In this document: piece by piece, positions 37,091-46,289 of the stretch
Layout: every line of letters begins with the position of its first letter
Numbering within the stretch: the stretch's first letter is position 1
From: Streptomyces sp. NBC_00820
GTDB taxonomy: Bacteria > Actinomycetota > Actinomycetes > Streptomycetales > Streptomycetaceae
DNA length: 64,000 bases
Assembly (NCBI RefSeq): GCF_036347055.1
Contig: NZ_CP108882.1
Coordinates: 1,116,001 to 1,180,000, forward strand
Direction of reading: 5' to 3'
Made by a program: the position numbers and the translations under genes
The notes under the pieces: generated by a model
The model's input: only the letters and a program-made list of their open reading frames with translations
Databases searched by the model: none
Told to the model about the DNA's origin: nothing

Positions 37091-37151
37091 CCACCAGCAG
37101 ACGAGGAACCTCCTGGTGCCGTACCCCCCGAACAAGCCCGGATTCTTCCAG
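37091..37151 (+). repeat. attR2: third, diverged ALDH 3'-end copy
   Basis: It matches 7280-7340 at 50/61 and 32450-32510 at 51/61. Translation would give YHQQTRNLLVPYPPNKPGFF, but the stop has become CAG, so it is not under coding selection. A hairpin-like sequence (37164-37199) follows as in the other copies. It marks the right limit of the islands. Confidence 0.75.
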
Positions 37152-37163
37152 AGGTACAAGAGG

Positions 37164-37199
37164 AGGCGCCTGACCTGGAGTTTTACCGGTGAGGCGCCT
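37164..37199 (+). terminator. Degenerate hairpin after attR2
   Basis: GGCGCCTGACC (37165-37175) pairs with GGTGAGGCGCC (37188-37198), ten of eleven positions. It is the counterpart of the ALDH terminator. Its remaining strength is uncertain. Confidence 0.55.
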
Positions 37200-37281
37200 T
37201 CGCCTTCCGTCATTCGGAGCTGGACCCCTTGTACCAAGCGGCATTTCGTGGCCTCTTTCGGTGGCCTATACGGTCGGATTC

Positions 37282-38733
37282 ATGGACTGGAATTTACTGG
37301 CGGCCGAAGAACTCGCGGCTGCATTGCGTGCCGGTGAAGTGACCTCGGCGGAACTGACCGACGAGGCGATCGCCCGTATCGAGCGGGACGACAAGGCGAT
37401 CAACGCGATCTGTGTGCCGGACTTCGACCGTGCACGGGTCGCCGCGCGCCGCGCCGACCAGGCGCGCGCCCACGGTGAGGACCGGCCGTTGCTCGGCATT
37501 CCGGTGACGGTCAAAGAGTCCTACAACGTCGCAGGGCTGCCCACTACTTGGGGTATGTCACCGCACCGGAACTACATGCCGGCCGAGGACGCGGTGCAGG
37601 TGACACGGCTCAGGGCCGCGGGCGCGGTGGTGCTCGGCAAGACCAATGTGCCCGTGGGGCTCCAAGACGTGCAGAGCTTCAACGAGATCTACGGCACCAC
37701 CAACAACCCCTGGGATCACGGTCGCACGCCGGGTGGATCCTCCGGCGGATCGGCGGCGGCCCTGGCGTCCGGATTCGGCGCGTTGTCCATCGGCTCCGAC
37801 ATAGGCGGTTCGTTGCGCACCCCCGCACATTTCTGCGGTGTCTACGCGCACAAGCCGACGCTCGGGCTGGCGGCGAACCGTGGCATGGTCCCGCCGGACG
37901 CGCCGGCGTGGCCGGCCGAACCCGACCTCGCGGTCGTCGGTCCGATGGCGCGCACCGCCCGCGACCTCACGCTCCTGCTCGACGTGATGGCCGGACCGGA
38001 CCCGCTGACGCTCGGTGTGGCGCACGACTTGACGCTGCCGCCCGCGCGCCATGACCGGCTCTGCGACTTCCGGGTCCTGGTCCTCGACGAGCATCCGCTC
38101 ATTCCGACCGGGTCCGCTGTGCGGGCGGGCGTGCACCGGGTGGCCGACGCGCTTGTCGGCGGTGGCGCCCGCGTCGAATGGCACAGTCCGCTGCTGCCCG
38201 ATCTGGCCGAAGCCGCTCTGATCTACACGCAGTTGCTGTTTTCGAGCTCCGTCGCACGTTTTCCCATCGAAGCGTACGAGCAACTGCAGGCCCGTGCCGC
38301 CGGACTGGGCGCGGACGACCGGAGTCTCGACGCGGCGCGGCTGCGCGGCATGGTGCTCAGCCACCGCGACTGGATCGAGGCCAACAGCCGTCGCGAGTTC
38401 CACCGCCACGGCTGGCGGCAGTTCTTCGCCGAGTTCGACGCCGTGGTGTGCCCCATCACCCCCACTCCCGCGTTCCCGCACGACCACCACCCCGATCCGA
38501 GGGAACGCCGGATCGACATCGACGGCGTCGAGTACCCGTACTTCGACCAGCTCGTCTGGGCCGGTCTGGCCACCATGCCCGGTCTGCCCGCCACCGCCGT
38601 GCCCGCGGGCCGGTCCCCCGACAATCTGCCGGTCGGGGTTCAGCTCATCGGTCCGATGTTCGAGGACCGCACCCCGCTACGGCTGGCCGAACTGCTCGAG
38701 CAGCGGATCGGCGGCTTCCAGACACCGAAGTAG
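37282..38733 (+). CDS. Amidase signature family enzyme
   Basis: A 483-residue serine amidase. The triad can be followed: Lys in IPVTVKESYNVAG, cis-Ser in TPGGSSGGSAAALASGF and the nucleophile Ser in GSDIGGSLRTPAHFCG. Members hydrolyse diverse amides, including aryl amides and peptides; the substrate is unknown. The upstream frame to 37189 is not supported. ATG 37282 is the best start although no strong ribosome binding site precedes it. It is the first chromosomal gene right of the islands. Confidence 0.92.
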   Translation: MDWNLLAAEELAAALRAGEVTSAELTDEAIARIERDDKAINAICVPDFDRARVAARRADQARAHGEDRPLLGIPVTVKESYNVAGLPTTWGMSPHRNYMPAEDAVQVTRLRAAGAVVLGKTNVPVGLQDVQSFNEIYGTTNNPWDHGRTPGGSSGGSAAALASGFGALSIGSDIGGSLRTPAHFCGVYAHKPTLGLAANRGMVPPDAPAWPAEPDLAVVGPMARTARDLTLLLDVMAGPDPLTLGVAHDLTLPPARHDRLCDFRVLVLDEHPLIPTGSAVRAGVHRVADALVGGGARVEWHSPLLPDLAEAALIYTQLLFSSSVARFPIEAYEQLQARAAGLGADDRSLDAARLRGMVLSHRDWIEANSRREFHRHGWRQFFAEFDAVVCPITPTPAFPHDHHPDPRERRIDIDGVEYPYFDQLVWAGLATMPGLPATAVPAGRSPDNLPVGVQLIGPMFEDRTPLRLAELLEQRIGGFQTPK

Positions 38734-39180
38734 GCCGTATTGCCTGGGTGTCCGTCGAGAGCGACACGCGGACCACGCCGAGATCCTCCGCATGCGCACC
38801 ATCGCTGCCCGGCACGCGGATCTCACCCGCCTCCCGCAACACGACAGAAGGTCGTCACCACAGGTCAACGGCGCGCACTTTCATCGGTGGCCTGGCGAAC
38901 TGGCGGCGGCCATAGGGAATTTTCGGCGTACGGTCACCGATGCCTGCCGTGACTGACCGTCAACTTCCCGCGTGCTCGGGTTGCCCGGTGCAGGTCACAC
39001 CGCAGGTGCGTTGTCGGCACCGCCGATGTCGGTGCGGACGTCATCGCTTTCGGCGGCACTCCTGGGAAGACAGCTCCGTTCCCGAGCCGTTGAGGGCGGT
39101 GGAGTGGAACGGTCGATGTGTGACATCCGGCGCGTGGCCGTCCAGGGCTTGTCCGAACGACGAAACGAGGTGTGCACGCC
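38734..39180. other. 450 bp without a supported gene
   Basis: Short frames on both strands show no family similarity. A weak upstream region for the oxidoreductase at 39181 is the only probable function. Confidence 0.4.
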
Positions 39181-40098
39181 ATGAAGGCAGTGCGGTTCCA
39201 CGAGTACGGCGAGATCGACGTGCTGCGGGTGGAGGAGGTGAAGCGCCCGGGACCGGGCCCCGGGCAGGTGCTGGTCGAGGTCCGTTCGGCCGGGATCCAG
39301 CCCGGTGAGGTGATGATCCGCAAGGGCGCACGGCACGAACGCTGGCCGGCTGCGTTCCCCTCCGGGCAGGGCAGTGACCTGGCCGGTGTCGCGGTGGAGG
39401 TCGGCACGCAGGTGCGCGGCTTCGCGGTGGGCGACGAGGTCCTGGGATTCACCCATGACAGAGCGAGCCATGCGGAGTTCGTCGTGGTCGACGACGTGAA
39501 CCTGGTGTCCCGTCCGCAGGGGCTGTCCTGGGACGTGGCCGGGTCGCTGTACGTGGCCGGCACGACCGCGTACGCCTCCGTGTTCGCGGTGGACCCCGGA
39601 CCGGCCGACACGGTCGTGGTGTCCGGTGCGGCGGGCGGTGTCGGGTCGCTCGCCGTGCAACTCGCGCGGCGGCACGGCGCCACGGTGATAGGGCTGGCGA
39701 GCGAGCGAAACCATGCCTGGCTGAAGGACCGTGGTGTCGTCCCGGTCAAGTACGGGGAAGGCGTGGCCGAGCGGATCGAACAGGCCGCCGGCGGGAACGT
39801 CGACGCGTTCATCGACACGTTCGGCGACGGCTACGTGGAGCTGGCGGTTGAGTTGGGCGTGCGGCCGGAACGAATCAACACGATCCGTGATTGGCAGGCC
39901 GCGGCCAGAGTCGGTGCGCGGACCTACGGAGAAGGCTCGGCGGCATGCGCGGTCGTGCTGGGCAAGCTGGCGCGGCTCGCCGCGTGCGGGGAGTTGGAGG
40001 TGCCGATCGCCCGCACCTACCCGCTGGAGCGGGTGCGAGACGCGTTCCGCGAGCTGGAACAGGGGCACACCCACGGCAAGATCGTGCTCCGCCCGTAG
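39181..40098 (+). CDS. Zinc-independent quinone oxidoreductase-like enzyme (MDR)
   Basis: A 305-residue medium-chain dehydrogenase/reductase of the quinone oxidoreductase group: MKAVRFHEYGEIDVLRVEEV, the GroES-like fold, FPSGQGSDLAGVAVEVG and the Rossmann glycines in VVSGAAGGVGSLAVQLARRH. No catalytic or structural zinc cysteines, as in NADPH:quinone reductases. ATG 39181 is the start; GTG 39172 is nine bases upstream. Monocistronic by position. Substrate unknown. Confidence 0.9.
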   Translation: MKAVRFHEYGEIDVLRVEEVKRPGPGPGQVLVEVRSAGIQPGEVMIRKGARHERWPAAFPSGQGSDLAGVAVEVGTQVRGFAVGDEVLGFTHDRASHAEFVVVDDVNLVSRPQGLSWDVAGSLYVAGTTAYASVFAVDPGPADTVVVSGAAGGVGSLAVQLARRHGATVIGLASERNHAWLKDRGVVPVKYGEGVAERIEQAAGGNVDAFIDTFGDGYVELAVELGVRPERINTIRDWQAAARVGARTYGEGSAACAVVLGKLARLAACGELEVPIARTYPLERVRDAFRELEQGHTHGKIVLRP

Positions 40099-40102
40099 CC
40101 CG

Positions 40103-40150
40103 GGGCGACTGAGGCGACCGGGGCGACCGGGGCGACCGGGGCGACCATCG
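40103..40150 (+). repeat. Short tandem repeat (GCGACCGGG units)
   Basis: Four consecutive imperfect 9-bp units GCGACCGGG lie between the oxidoreductase stop and a convergent gene. Likely slippage-generated; it may also weaken or replace a terminator. Confidence 0.7.
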
Positions 40151-40292
40151 AGCAGGTGCCCCAGAACATCAACGCAGTGTCACCGTTGGCGGCCAGACGG
40201 CTTACCGTCAAGTGGCCGACAACGGGGGCATCGCAACTGTCCATTGAGAGCGAACTCCCTGCGGCAGCCGAACTGCCTCGCCTGCGGCCGGA

Positions 40293-40913
40293 TCACATCC
40301 ACGGGGCCGGGCCGGTGCGGGTGGCCCATGCGGCCAGCGCACTGCCATCGACGATACGGATTCCCTGCTGGTGGCCGTAGTTGACCGCGGGCCGCGTGAA
40401 GACCGAGGTGGTGACGACCACGGCGACATGGGCGCCGTGGACGCTGTAGCAGGTGCCGCCGAAGCGCTGCATGTCCGGGGAGCCGACCTTGGTGGTCGGA
40501 CCGTAGCGCTTGCACTGGACCACGATCCGCCGGCCGTCCGGGCCGGTCGCGATGACATCCGCGCCGAGGTCGCCCGCGCCGCCGACCACGCTGACGTCGG
40601 TGCAGCCGTCTCGCTGGCACAGGAACGCGACCGCGTGCTCGAACTCGTTCGGATTCATGGCGTGGTAGCGGGCGATCTCCGTGGACTGGATCGACCGGAT
40701 CCGGTACAACTCGGCGGCTCGGACCTGCTGTTCGGCTGCTTGGCGCGCCCTGTACTGGCCGACCAGCAAAGCCACTACGGCGGTGACCGTCAGCCAGAGG
40801 ATGCCGACGGCGTCGCCGGCGAGCAGCAGAATGACGCCGATGAGGCCAGGAAGGATGACCCAGCCGGGGGCGTGGGCCAAAGAATGGGCTATCTGGCGCG
40901 TGGGCGCGGTCAC
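40293..40913 (-). CDS. Membrane-anchored Mrr-like restriction endonuclease
   Basis: A 206-residue protein. Two hydrophobic helices (GWVILPGLIGVILLLAGDAV and GILWLTVTAVVALLVGQYRA) are followed by a basic linker and an Mrr-cat nuclease domain: MNPNEFEHAVAFLCQRDGCT, then the PD-(D/E)xK core DLGADVIATGPDGRRIVVQC with QCKRYG supplying the Lys, and YGHQQGIRIVDGSALAAW. Such enzymes attack modified or foreign DNA, but many membrane-bound members are uncharacterised. GTG 40913 is chosen by its G-rich upstream; ATG 40949 is an alternative. Confidence 0.82.
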   Translation of the reverse strand: MTAPTRQIAHSLAHAPGWVILPGLIGVILLLAGDAVGILWLTVTAVVALLVGQYRARQAAEQQVRAAELYRIRSIQSTEIARYHAMNPNEFEHAVAFLCQRDGCTDVSVVGGAGDLGADVIATGPDGRRIVVQCKRYGPTTKVGSPDMQRFGGTCYSVHGAHVAVVVTTSVFTRPAVNYGHQQGIRIVDGSALAAWATRTGPAPWM

Positions 40914-41234
40914 GGTCCCCCCATGATCTGAATTGTTCCGACAGGGCATCTTGCCTGGCCACCGGGCCCGTGTGTGCACCGGGTGGTGATTCTGTGATCA
41001 GGTGGTGCGGCTGGGGAGTATCAGGCCACCGCAAGACCACCGCACCACCACCGCACCACCACCGCACGACCACGGCGCGCCTGGCGTGGACGACAAGGCA
41101 GGGTCGCACCTGGGCCGCCCAACTACGGTGCGGCGGAGGATGGTTTGCCGGCCGGAGCATCCGGAAGCTGGTGGCACGCCGCGCCGGACGGTCCGCGGAC
41201 GATGGCGATCCCCGTGCCGGCCGGGTCGATCAGG
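40914..41234. other. Intergenic 320 bp with CACCACCGC repeats
   Basis: At about 41030-41075 the unit CACCACCGCAC repeats roughly three times. The region separates two minus-strand genes with no other recognised feature; GTGGTGCGG at 40999 is complementary to part of the repeat and could form a hairpin. Confidence 0.45.
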
Positions 41235-42131
41235 TCAGCTGCCCCCGGCCCCGATACCGCTCCCGCTCGCGATAGCGCTCCCGCTCAGCAACAGCGCCAC
41301 GTCCAGCACCGCCACCACGACCGCCGTCGCGAACGCCGTCCGCTCCCATCGGCGTCCCAGCAGCGTTCCGGTCACCGCGACCAGGCCGGCCACGACCAGC
41401 GCCGTCGCCTGTCGCCTGCCGGGCGGTCCTGCGGGACCGAGCGCCAGCAGCGCGGACGCGGTCACCAGTGGCACGGGCAGCAGCAGCCGCACGCGATCCG
41501 GACCCAGTCGTTGCGGCCAGCCCCGTACTCCGGTCGCCAGATCCCCGCGGATGTCCGGCAGTACGTCACCCAGATGAGCCCCGATCCCCAGAAGCGCCCC
41601 GGCGAGGACGACCCACCAGGCGGGCCACGGCCGGCCCGGCAGCCCCAGTGCCACGAACGCCGGAAGCGCGCCGAAGGCCACCGCGTACGGCGCCCAGGAC
41701 CAGCCGGTGGCCTTGAGCCCCAGGTCGTACGCCCAGGCCGCCGCGACAGCGGTCAGGTGGACGGCGCCCGCCCACAAGCCGCAGGCGAACGAGAGCGGAA
41801 CGCACAGGGCCAGCGCGGCGTACGCGGCCGCCCATACCTCCGTGGTGCCGATCGCGCCGTCGGCGACGGGTTTGCCCCGGCGGCCCGTGGCCAGGTCCCT
41901 GCGCGCGTCGAACGCGTCGTTGCACCAGCCGATGGACAGCTGCCCGGCCAGCACGGCCCCGGTGGTCAGCAGACAACTCCCCTTGTCCTGACCGGCGGTC
42001 ACGGCCAGCGCCGCCGTCAGCCCGGTGACCGCCACGAGGGGACCGGGGTGGCACGCGCGGGCCAGAGCGGACACCCGGCGGGCCCGCCTCCCCGGCGAGC
42101 GGACGGTCGTCGACTGCTCGGGGGTGGTCAT
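41235..42131 (-). CDS. UbiA family prenyltransferase
   Basis: A 298-residue membrane protein with about eight to nine helices. The two Asp motifs of the superfamily are present: WCNDAFDARRDLATGRRGKP (NDxxDxxxD) and GDVLPDIRGDLATG. It would transfer a prenyl chain to an aromatic or quinone acceptor at the membrane. It is transcribed divergently from a type III PKS, 144 bp apart, so the PKS product could be its acceptor. ATG 42131 is the start. Confidence 0.9.
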   Translation of the reverse strand: MTTPEQSTTVRSPGRRARRVSALARACHPGPLVAVTGLTAALAVTAGQDKGSCLLTTGAVLAGQLSIGWCNDAFDARRDLATGRRGKPVADGAIGTTEVWAAAYAALALCVPLSFACGLWAGAVHLTAVAAAWAYDLGLKATGWSWAPYAVAFGALPAFVALGLPGRPWPAWWVVLAGALLGIGAHLGDVLPDIRGDLATGVRGWPQRLGPDRVRLLLPVPLVTASALLALGPAGPPGRRQATALVVAGLVAVTGTLLGRRWERTAFATAVVVAVLDVALLLSGSAIASGSGIGAGGS

Positions 42132-42275
42132 CCGCCGATCGTAGGAGCATCCTGCCACCCGGCTGAAGCGCGCCACGGATCGAACGGCCGGACGGGCGAT
42201 CTGTGGTGCCGGAGTACCGGTCGAGGGAAGACCTGCTGGGCCGCCCACCCCAGGTCTGTCCTCGACGGGAGCCAC

Positions 42276-43346
42276 ATGACGCGGATCGCCGCCGTTCACG
42301 GTGCCCTCGCGCCGCACCGCCACACCCAGTCCGAGATCACGGAGATGGTGGCCCGCGCATGTCTGCCCCGGGGCGCCGACCGTCGGGCGCTGGACCGGCT
42401 GCACCACAACTCCGGGGTCCGCGCGCGCCACATGACCTTGCCGCTCGACCAGTACGAGGCGCTGGACGGCTTCGGTGCCGCGAACGACATCTTCATCGAC
42501 GTCGCCACCGGCCTGGGCGCGAGGGCCGTGCGGGAAGCGCTTCGCGTGGCGGGGCTGTCGGCGGCCGACGTGGACCTGCTGGTCTTCACGTCGGTCACCG
42601 GTATCGCCGCCCCGTCGATCGACGCGCGCGTGGCCGGGCGCCTCGGAATGCGGCCGGACATCAGGCGGCTGCCCCTGTTCGGTCTGGGCTGCGCCGGGGG
42701 CGCCGCCGGTCTGGCCCGTACGCACGACTATCTGCTCGGCCACCCCGACCAGGTGGCGGTGCTGCTGTCGGTCGAGCTGTGCACGCTCACGTTCCAGCGC
42801 GACGACGCCTCCGTCGCCAACCTCGTCGCCACCGGCCTGTTCGGCGACGGTGCCGCCGCGGTCGTGGCCTGCGGAGCGAACCGCGCGGGTGCGGTCGCGG
42901 CCACGGCCGCGGGGCCCACGATCGTGGACTCGCGCAGCCACCTGTATCCGGACACCGGCCACGTCATGGGCTGGGACATCGGGGACTCCGGTTTCAAGGT
43001 CGTCCTCGATCCGGAGATCCCGCGGCTGCTGCGGCACCACCTCGGCGACGACGTCGAGGCGTTTCTGGGCGACCACGGCCTGAAGCCCAAGGACGTGACC
43101 GCCTGGGTGTGTCACCCCGGCGGCCCCCGGATTCTGGAGGCCGTCGCCGATGCCCTCGGCCTGCCGGAAGGGGCGACCGACGTGAGCCGGCGTCATCTGG
43201 CCGAGGTGGGCAACCTCTCCTCGTCCTCCGTGCTCCATGTGCTCCGCGACACGCTGACCGAACGCCGCCCGCCGCCCGGTACACCGGGCGTCCTGCTCGC
43301 CGTCGGACCCGGTCTCGCCTGCGAGTTGGTGCTTCTGCGCTGGTAG
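42276..43346 (+). CDS. Type III polyketide synthase (alkylresorcinol/quinone type)
   Basis: A 356-residue chalcone-synthase-fold enzyme. The catalytic triad is visible: Cys139 in PLFGLGCAGGAAGL, His in WVCHPGGPRILEAV and Asn in EVGNLSSSSVL. The family condenses malonyl units onto an acyl-CoA or acyl-ACP starter. Followed by an isoprenylcysteine-carboxyl-methyltransferase-like gene and an FAD monooxygenase, it resembles the srsA-srsB-srsC phenolic lipid operon of S. griseus. The starter unit cannot be read from the sequence. ATG 42276 follows a weak GACGGGAG. Confidence 0.92.
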   Translation: MTRIAAVHGALAPHRHTQSEITEMVARACLPRGADRRALDRLHHNSGVRARHMTLPLDQYEALDGFGAANDIFIDVATGLGARAVREALRVAGLSAADVDLLVFTSVTGIAAPSIDARVAGRLGMRPDIRRLPLFGLGCAGGAAGLARTHDYLLGHPDQVAVLLSVELCTLTFQRDDASVANLVATGLFGDGAAAVVACGANRAGAVAATAAGPTIVDSRSHLYPDTGHVMGWDIGDSGFKVVLDPEIPRLLRHHLGDDVEAFLGDHGLKPKDVTAWVCHPGGPRILEAVADALGLPEGATDVSRRHLAEVGNLSSSSVLHVLRDTLTERRPPPGTPGVLLAVGPGLACELVLLRW

Positions 43347-43441
43347 GCGCGCTCCGGAGCGGGAGGCGAGGAGACGATCGGACCGGTACGCCGGGCACAG
43401 GACACGGGGAACACGGGACACGGACACGGGATTCGGGGCAC

Positions 43442-43999
43442 ATGATCTGGTACGCACTGCTGGTGGCCGCCGTAGCGGCCGAGCGGCTCGCCGAACTCGT
43501 CGTCGCCCGCCGCAACGAGCGGTGGAGCGTCGCCCGCCACGCGATCGTGGCGGGGCAGGGCCACTACCCGGCCATGGTCGCCCTGCACGCGAGTCTGCTG
43601 ATCGGCTGCCCGGTCGAGGTGTGGCTCGGCGGCCGGCCCTTCGTTCCGGCCCTCGCCTGGCCCATGCTCGCCGTGCTGGTGGGCGCCCAGGCTTTGCGCT
43701 GGTGGTGCATCGGCACACTCGGACCCCGCTGGAACACCCGGGTGATCGTCGTACCCGGCCTGCCGCTGGTGGCACGGGGTCCGTACCGCCTCCTGCGGCA
43801 TCCGAACTACGTCGCCGTCGTGGCCGAAGGCGTGGCACTGCCCCTGGTGCACACCGCCTGGGTGACCGCGCTCGTCTTCACGGTGCTCGACGCCGTCGTG
43901 CTGACGGTGCGCATCCGCTGCGAGAACCGGGCGCTGGCCGCCGCGACCGCCATGCCCACGCCCGCAGCCGCACCCGCATCCGCATCCGCACCGGCGTGA
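43442..43999 (+). CDS. ICMT-like membrane methyltransferase (SrsB-like)
   Basis: A 185-residue protein with about five helices. The C-terminal SAM motif of isoprenylcysteine carboxyl methyltransferase-like enzymes is present: VARGPYRLLRHPNYVAVVAE (RHPxY) and a terminal RIRCENRALA. In the srs pathway such an enzyme methylates the type III PKS product. It starts at ATG 43442, 95 bp after the PKS, and its end overlaps the next gene by GTGA. Confidence 0.87.
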   Translation: MIWYALLVAAVAAERLAELVVARRNERWSVARHAIVAGQGHYPAMVALHASLLIGCPVEVWLGGRPFVPALAWPMLAVLVGAQALRWWCIGTLGPRWNTRVIVVPGLPLVARGPYRLLRHPNYVAVVAEGVALPLVHTAWVTALVFTVLDAVVLTVRIRCENRALAAATAMPTPAAAPASASAPA

Positions 44000-45009
44000 T
44001 CGACATCCTGGTGGCCGGCGGCGGGCCGGCCGGTCTCGCTGCCGCCGTCCACGCCACGCTCGCCGGCCTGGAGGCCGTGGTGGTCGAACCGCGCGCCGCG
44101 CCCCTGGACAAGGCCTGCGGAGAGGGCGTCATGCCCGGCGGTGTCGCCGCGTTGCGGGCGCTGGGTGCCGAGGCCGCCGGCCGGGAACTGCGCGGGATCC
44201 GCTACGTGGACGGCACCTCCATGGCCGAGGCGCCCTTCCGTGACGGCCCGGGGCTGGGCGTCCGCCGCACGGTGCTGCACCGCGCACTGCACGAGCGCGC
44301 GCTGGGCCTGGGTGTGCGGATCGTGCCGGGCAAGGTCGGCGAGGTGCGGCAGACCGCCGACACCGTCACCGCCGCGGGCATCACGGCGCGTTGGCTGATC
44401 GCCGCCGACGGCCTGCACTCCACCGTGCGCCGCGGGCTGGCCCTGGAGCTGCCCGGCAGCGCGCGCGGCCGCTACGGACTGCGCCGGCACTACCGCGTCG
44501 AACCGTGGACGGACTTCGTGGAGGTCCACTGGTCCGGACAGGGCGAGGCGTACGTGACACCGGTCGCCGACGACCTGGTGGGGGTCGCGGTCCTCAGCCG
44601 CGTCCGGCGTGGATACGACGAGCATCTGGCCGGCTTCCCCGCTCTCACCGCGACGCTGCGCGGGGCCACCGCGACGGCGGTGCGCGGCGCCGGACCGCTG
44701 CTCCAGCGGGTACGGCGCCGTGTCGCCGGCCGTGTCCTGCTCGTCGGCGACGCGGCGGGCTACGTGGACGCCCTGACCGGGGAGGGCATCGCCCTCGCCC
44801 TGGCAACGGCCGAGGCCGCCGTGCGCTGCGTCGCGGCCGGACAGCCGGAAAGGTACGAGCGGGCCTGGACTCTGCTGACTCGGCGCCATCGTCTCCTGAC
44901 CCGGGCGCTGCTGACCGTGAGCAGCCGTCCCGGGACCGCCCGGCTCATCGTTCCCGCGGCCTCCCGGCTGCCGCCGGTCTTCGCGGCAGCGGTCCGCGCG
45001 CTGCGGTAG
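43996..45009 (+). CDS. FAD-dependent monooxygenase (SrsC-like)
   Basis: A 337-residue flavoprotein hydroxylase: the N-terminal dinucleotide motif DILVAGGGPAGLAAAVHATL, the second FAD motif VLLVGDAAGYVDALTGEGIA with GD, and a CGEGVMPGG turn. It starts at GTG 43996 overlapping the methyltransferase stop. It would hydroxylate the resorcinol ring, allowing oxidation to a quinone in the srs-like scheme. Soluble or peripherally membrane bound. It ends the operon; the following 450 bp contains no gene. Confidence 0.88.
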   Translation: MIDILVAGGGPAGLAAAVHATLAGLEAVVVEPRAAPLDKACGEGVMPGGVAALRALGAEAAGRELRGIRYVDGTSMAEAPFRDGPGLGVRRTVLHRALHERALGLGVRIVPGKVGEVRQTADTVTAAGITARWLIAADGLHSTVRRGLALELPGSARGRYGLRRHYRVEPWTDFVEVHWSGQGEAYVTPVADDLVGVAVLSRVRRGYDEHLAGFPALTATLRGATATAVRGAGPLLQRVRRRVAGRVLLVGDAAGYVDALTGEGIALALATAEAAVRCVAAGQPERYERAWTLLTRRHRLLTRALLTVSSRPGTARLIVPAASRLPPVFAAAVRALR

Positions 45010-45462
45010 CGCTCCGGCATTCGAGTCAGCTGATGCTCCCAGCAGCTGATGCCTCCCGGCACAGGACAACGACAGATCTGCTGGGGCCGCGTCACCCCGG
45101 CACCCGGAGCCGCCCCGCACCGCCCGGGTGGGTACGTGGCGCGGGCCCCGATCACCGGCCCACGCGTCCGGCGCCGCAGAGCAAGCTGAGGCGAGTTCCG
45201 GTGCTCCGGCAGGCGTGAGGCGAAACGTCATTTATGATTCAGGGCGGCCGCGGAGCTGCGGCTCGCACCTATGCGCGGCGACTGCGGAACGGTCTGGCCG
45301 GTCGGGGAAACGGCCTGTGTCGGATGCCTTGGTCCGGACGAGGGCCGCATAACGCTGATCATGAGGATCCCGGGGAATCGCGTGACTGCCGGCCTGCATC
45401 TCAGCGGTGTGGGGCGCCCAGCCCAGCCGCACACGGACAGAAGCCCCCAGGGAGAATGAGGT
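45010..45462. other. 450 bp without a supported gene
   Basis: Frames such as 45128-45352 lack family patterns. The region 45225-45240 (TCATTTATGATTCAGG) is locally AT-rich and may contain the promoter of the kinase at 45463; AGGGAGAATGAGGT just before that gene is its ribosome binding site. Confidence 0.4.
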
Positions 45463-46125
45463 ATGCCAGTGATCTGCGTCGGAGGCATGATCGGCATCGG
45501 CAAGACGAGTGTGGCCGAACTGCTCGCCAAGGAGCTGGGCAGCACCGTCTTCTACGAGAGCGTGGCCGACAACCCGATCCTTCCGCTCTTCTACACGGCG
45601 AGCCCCGAAGAGATCCAGGCGAAGCGCTACCCCTTCCTGCTCCAGCTCTACTTCCTGCAGACGCGGTTCGCCGCGATCAAGGAGGCGTACAAGCAGGGCG
45701 ACAACGTCCTCGACCGGTCCATCTACGAGGACTGGTACTTCGCCAAGGTCAATCACGACCTGGGCCGGATCAGCTCCCTCGAGATGCAGGTGTACGAGGG
45801 TCTGCTCGACGAGATGATGCGCGAGATCGACGGCCTGCCGTACCGCAAGGCACCCGATCTCATGGTCTATCTCAAGGCGGACTTCGAGACGGTGCAGTAC
45901 CGTATCGGGCTGCGGGGCCGCGATTTCGAACAGGACGAGAGCCTCGTCGAGTACTACCGGACGCTGTGGTCCGGCTATGACGACTGGGTGCACAAGCACT
46001 ACTCGGCCAGCGAGGTCCTCGTCATCGACATGAACCACACCGATGTGGTGAACAACCCCGAGGACGCGGCCCGCGTGGCACAGGAGGTCAAGGACGCCCT
46101 GGCAACGGTCGAGCGTCGAGCCTGA
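45463..46125 (+). CDS. Deoxynucleoside kinase
   Basis: A 220-residue kinase of the dNK/dGK family. P-loop GGMIGIGKTS (residues ~6-15), the DRS motif VLDRSIYEDWYFAK that binds sugar and base, and the LID RGRDFEQDESL are all in place. It phosphorylates deoxynucleosides with ATP in the salvage pathway. ATG 45463 follows GGGAGAATGAG. Length fits the bacterial dAK/dGK type. Confidence 0.92.
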   Translation: MPVICVGGMIGIGKTSVAELLAKELGSTVFYESVADNPILPLFYTASPEEIQAKRYPFLLQLYFLQTRFAAIKEAYKQGDNVLDRSIYEDWYFAKVNHDLGRISSLEMQVYEGLLDEMMREIDGLPYRKAPDLMVYLKADFETVQYRIGLRGRDFEQDESLVEYYRTLWSGYDDWVHKHYSASEVLVIDMNHTDVVNNPEDAARVAQEVKDALATVERRA

Positions 46126-46289
46126 GCCTGTCGCCCACGGTCCACCCTCGAACGCGGCTCGTGCCCGTTCGGGGGTTTCTCCGTTTCACCGCACGTCCGG
46201 GAAGCCGGGCAGCCGGGGCCCGACCCTGTGGACAGAGTTCGCCGCGGCACGGAGACCGGGCGCGTGGGACCGGTCGAGCACGGCGTGCG

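Larger units (their letters stand above)
32511..37151. mobile_element. Second, degenerate island between attR1 and attR2
   Basis: A 4.6-kb stretch between the second and third ALDH 3'-end copies. It contains no integrase, and mixes two apparently intact genes (GNAT enzyme, PIG-L deacetylase) with fragments of a phage cytosine methylase, IS3 and IS5 transposases and a Ser/Thr kinase. The right flank of attR2 upstream shares about 38 bp with that of attR1, so both islands descend from related elements. It appears to be an older insertion at the same site. Confidence 0.6.
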
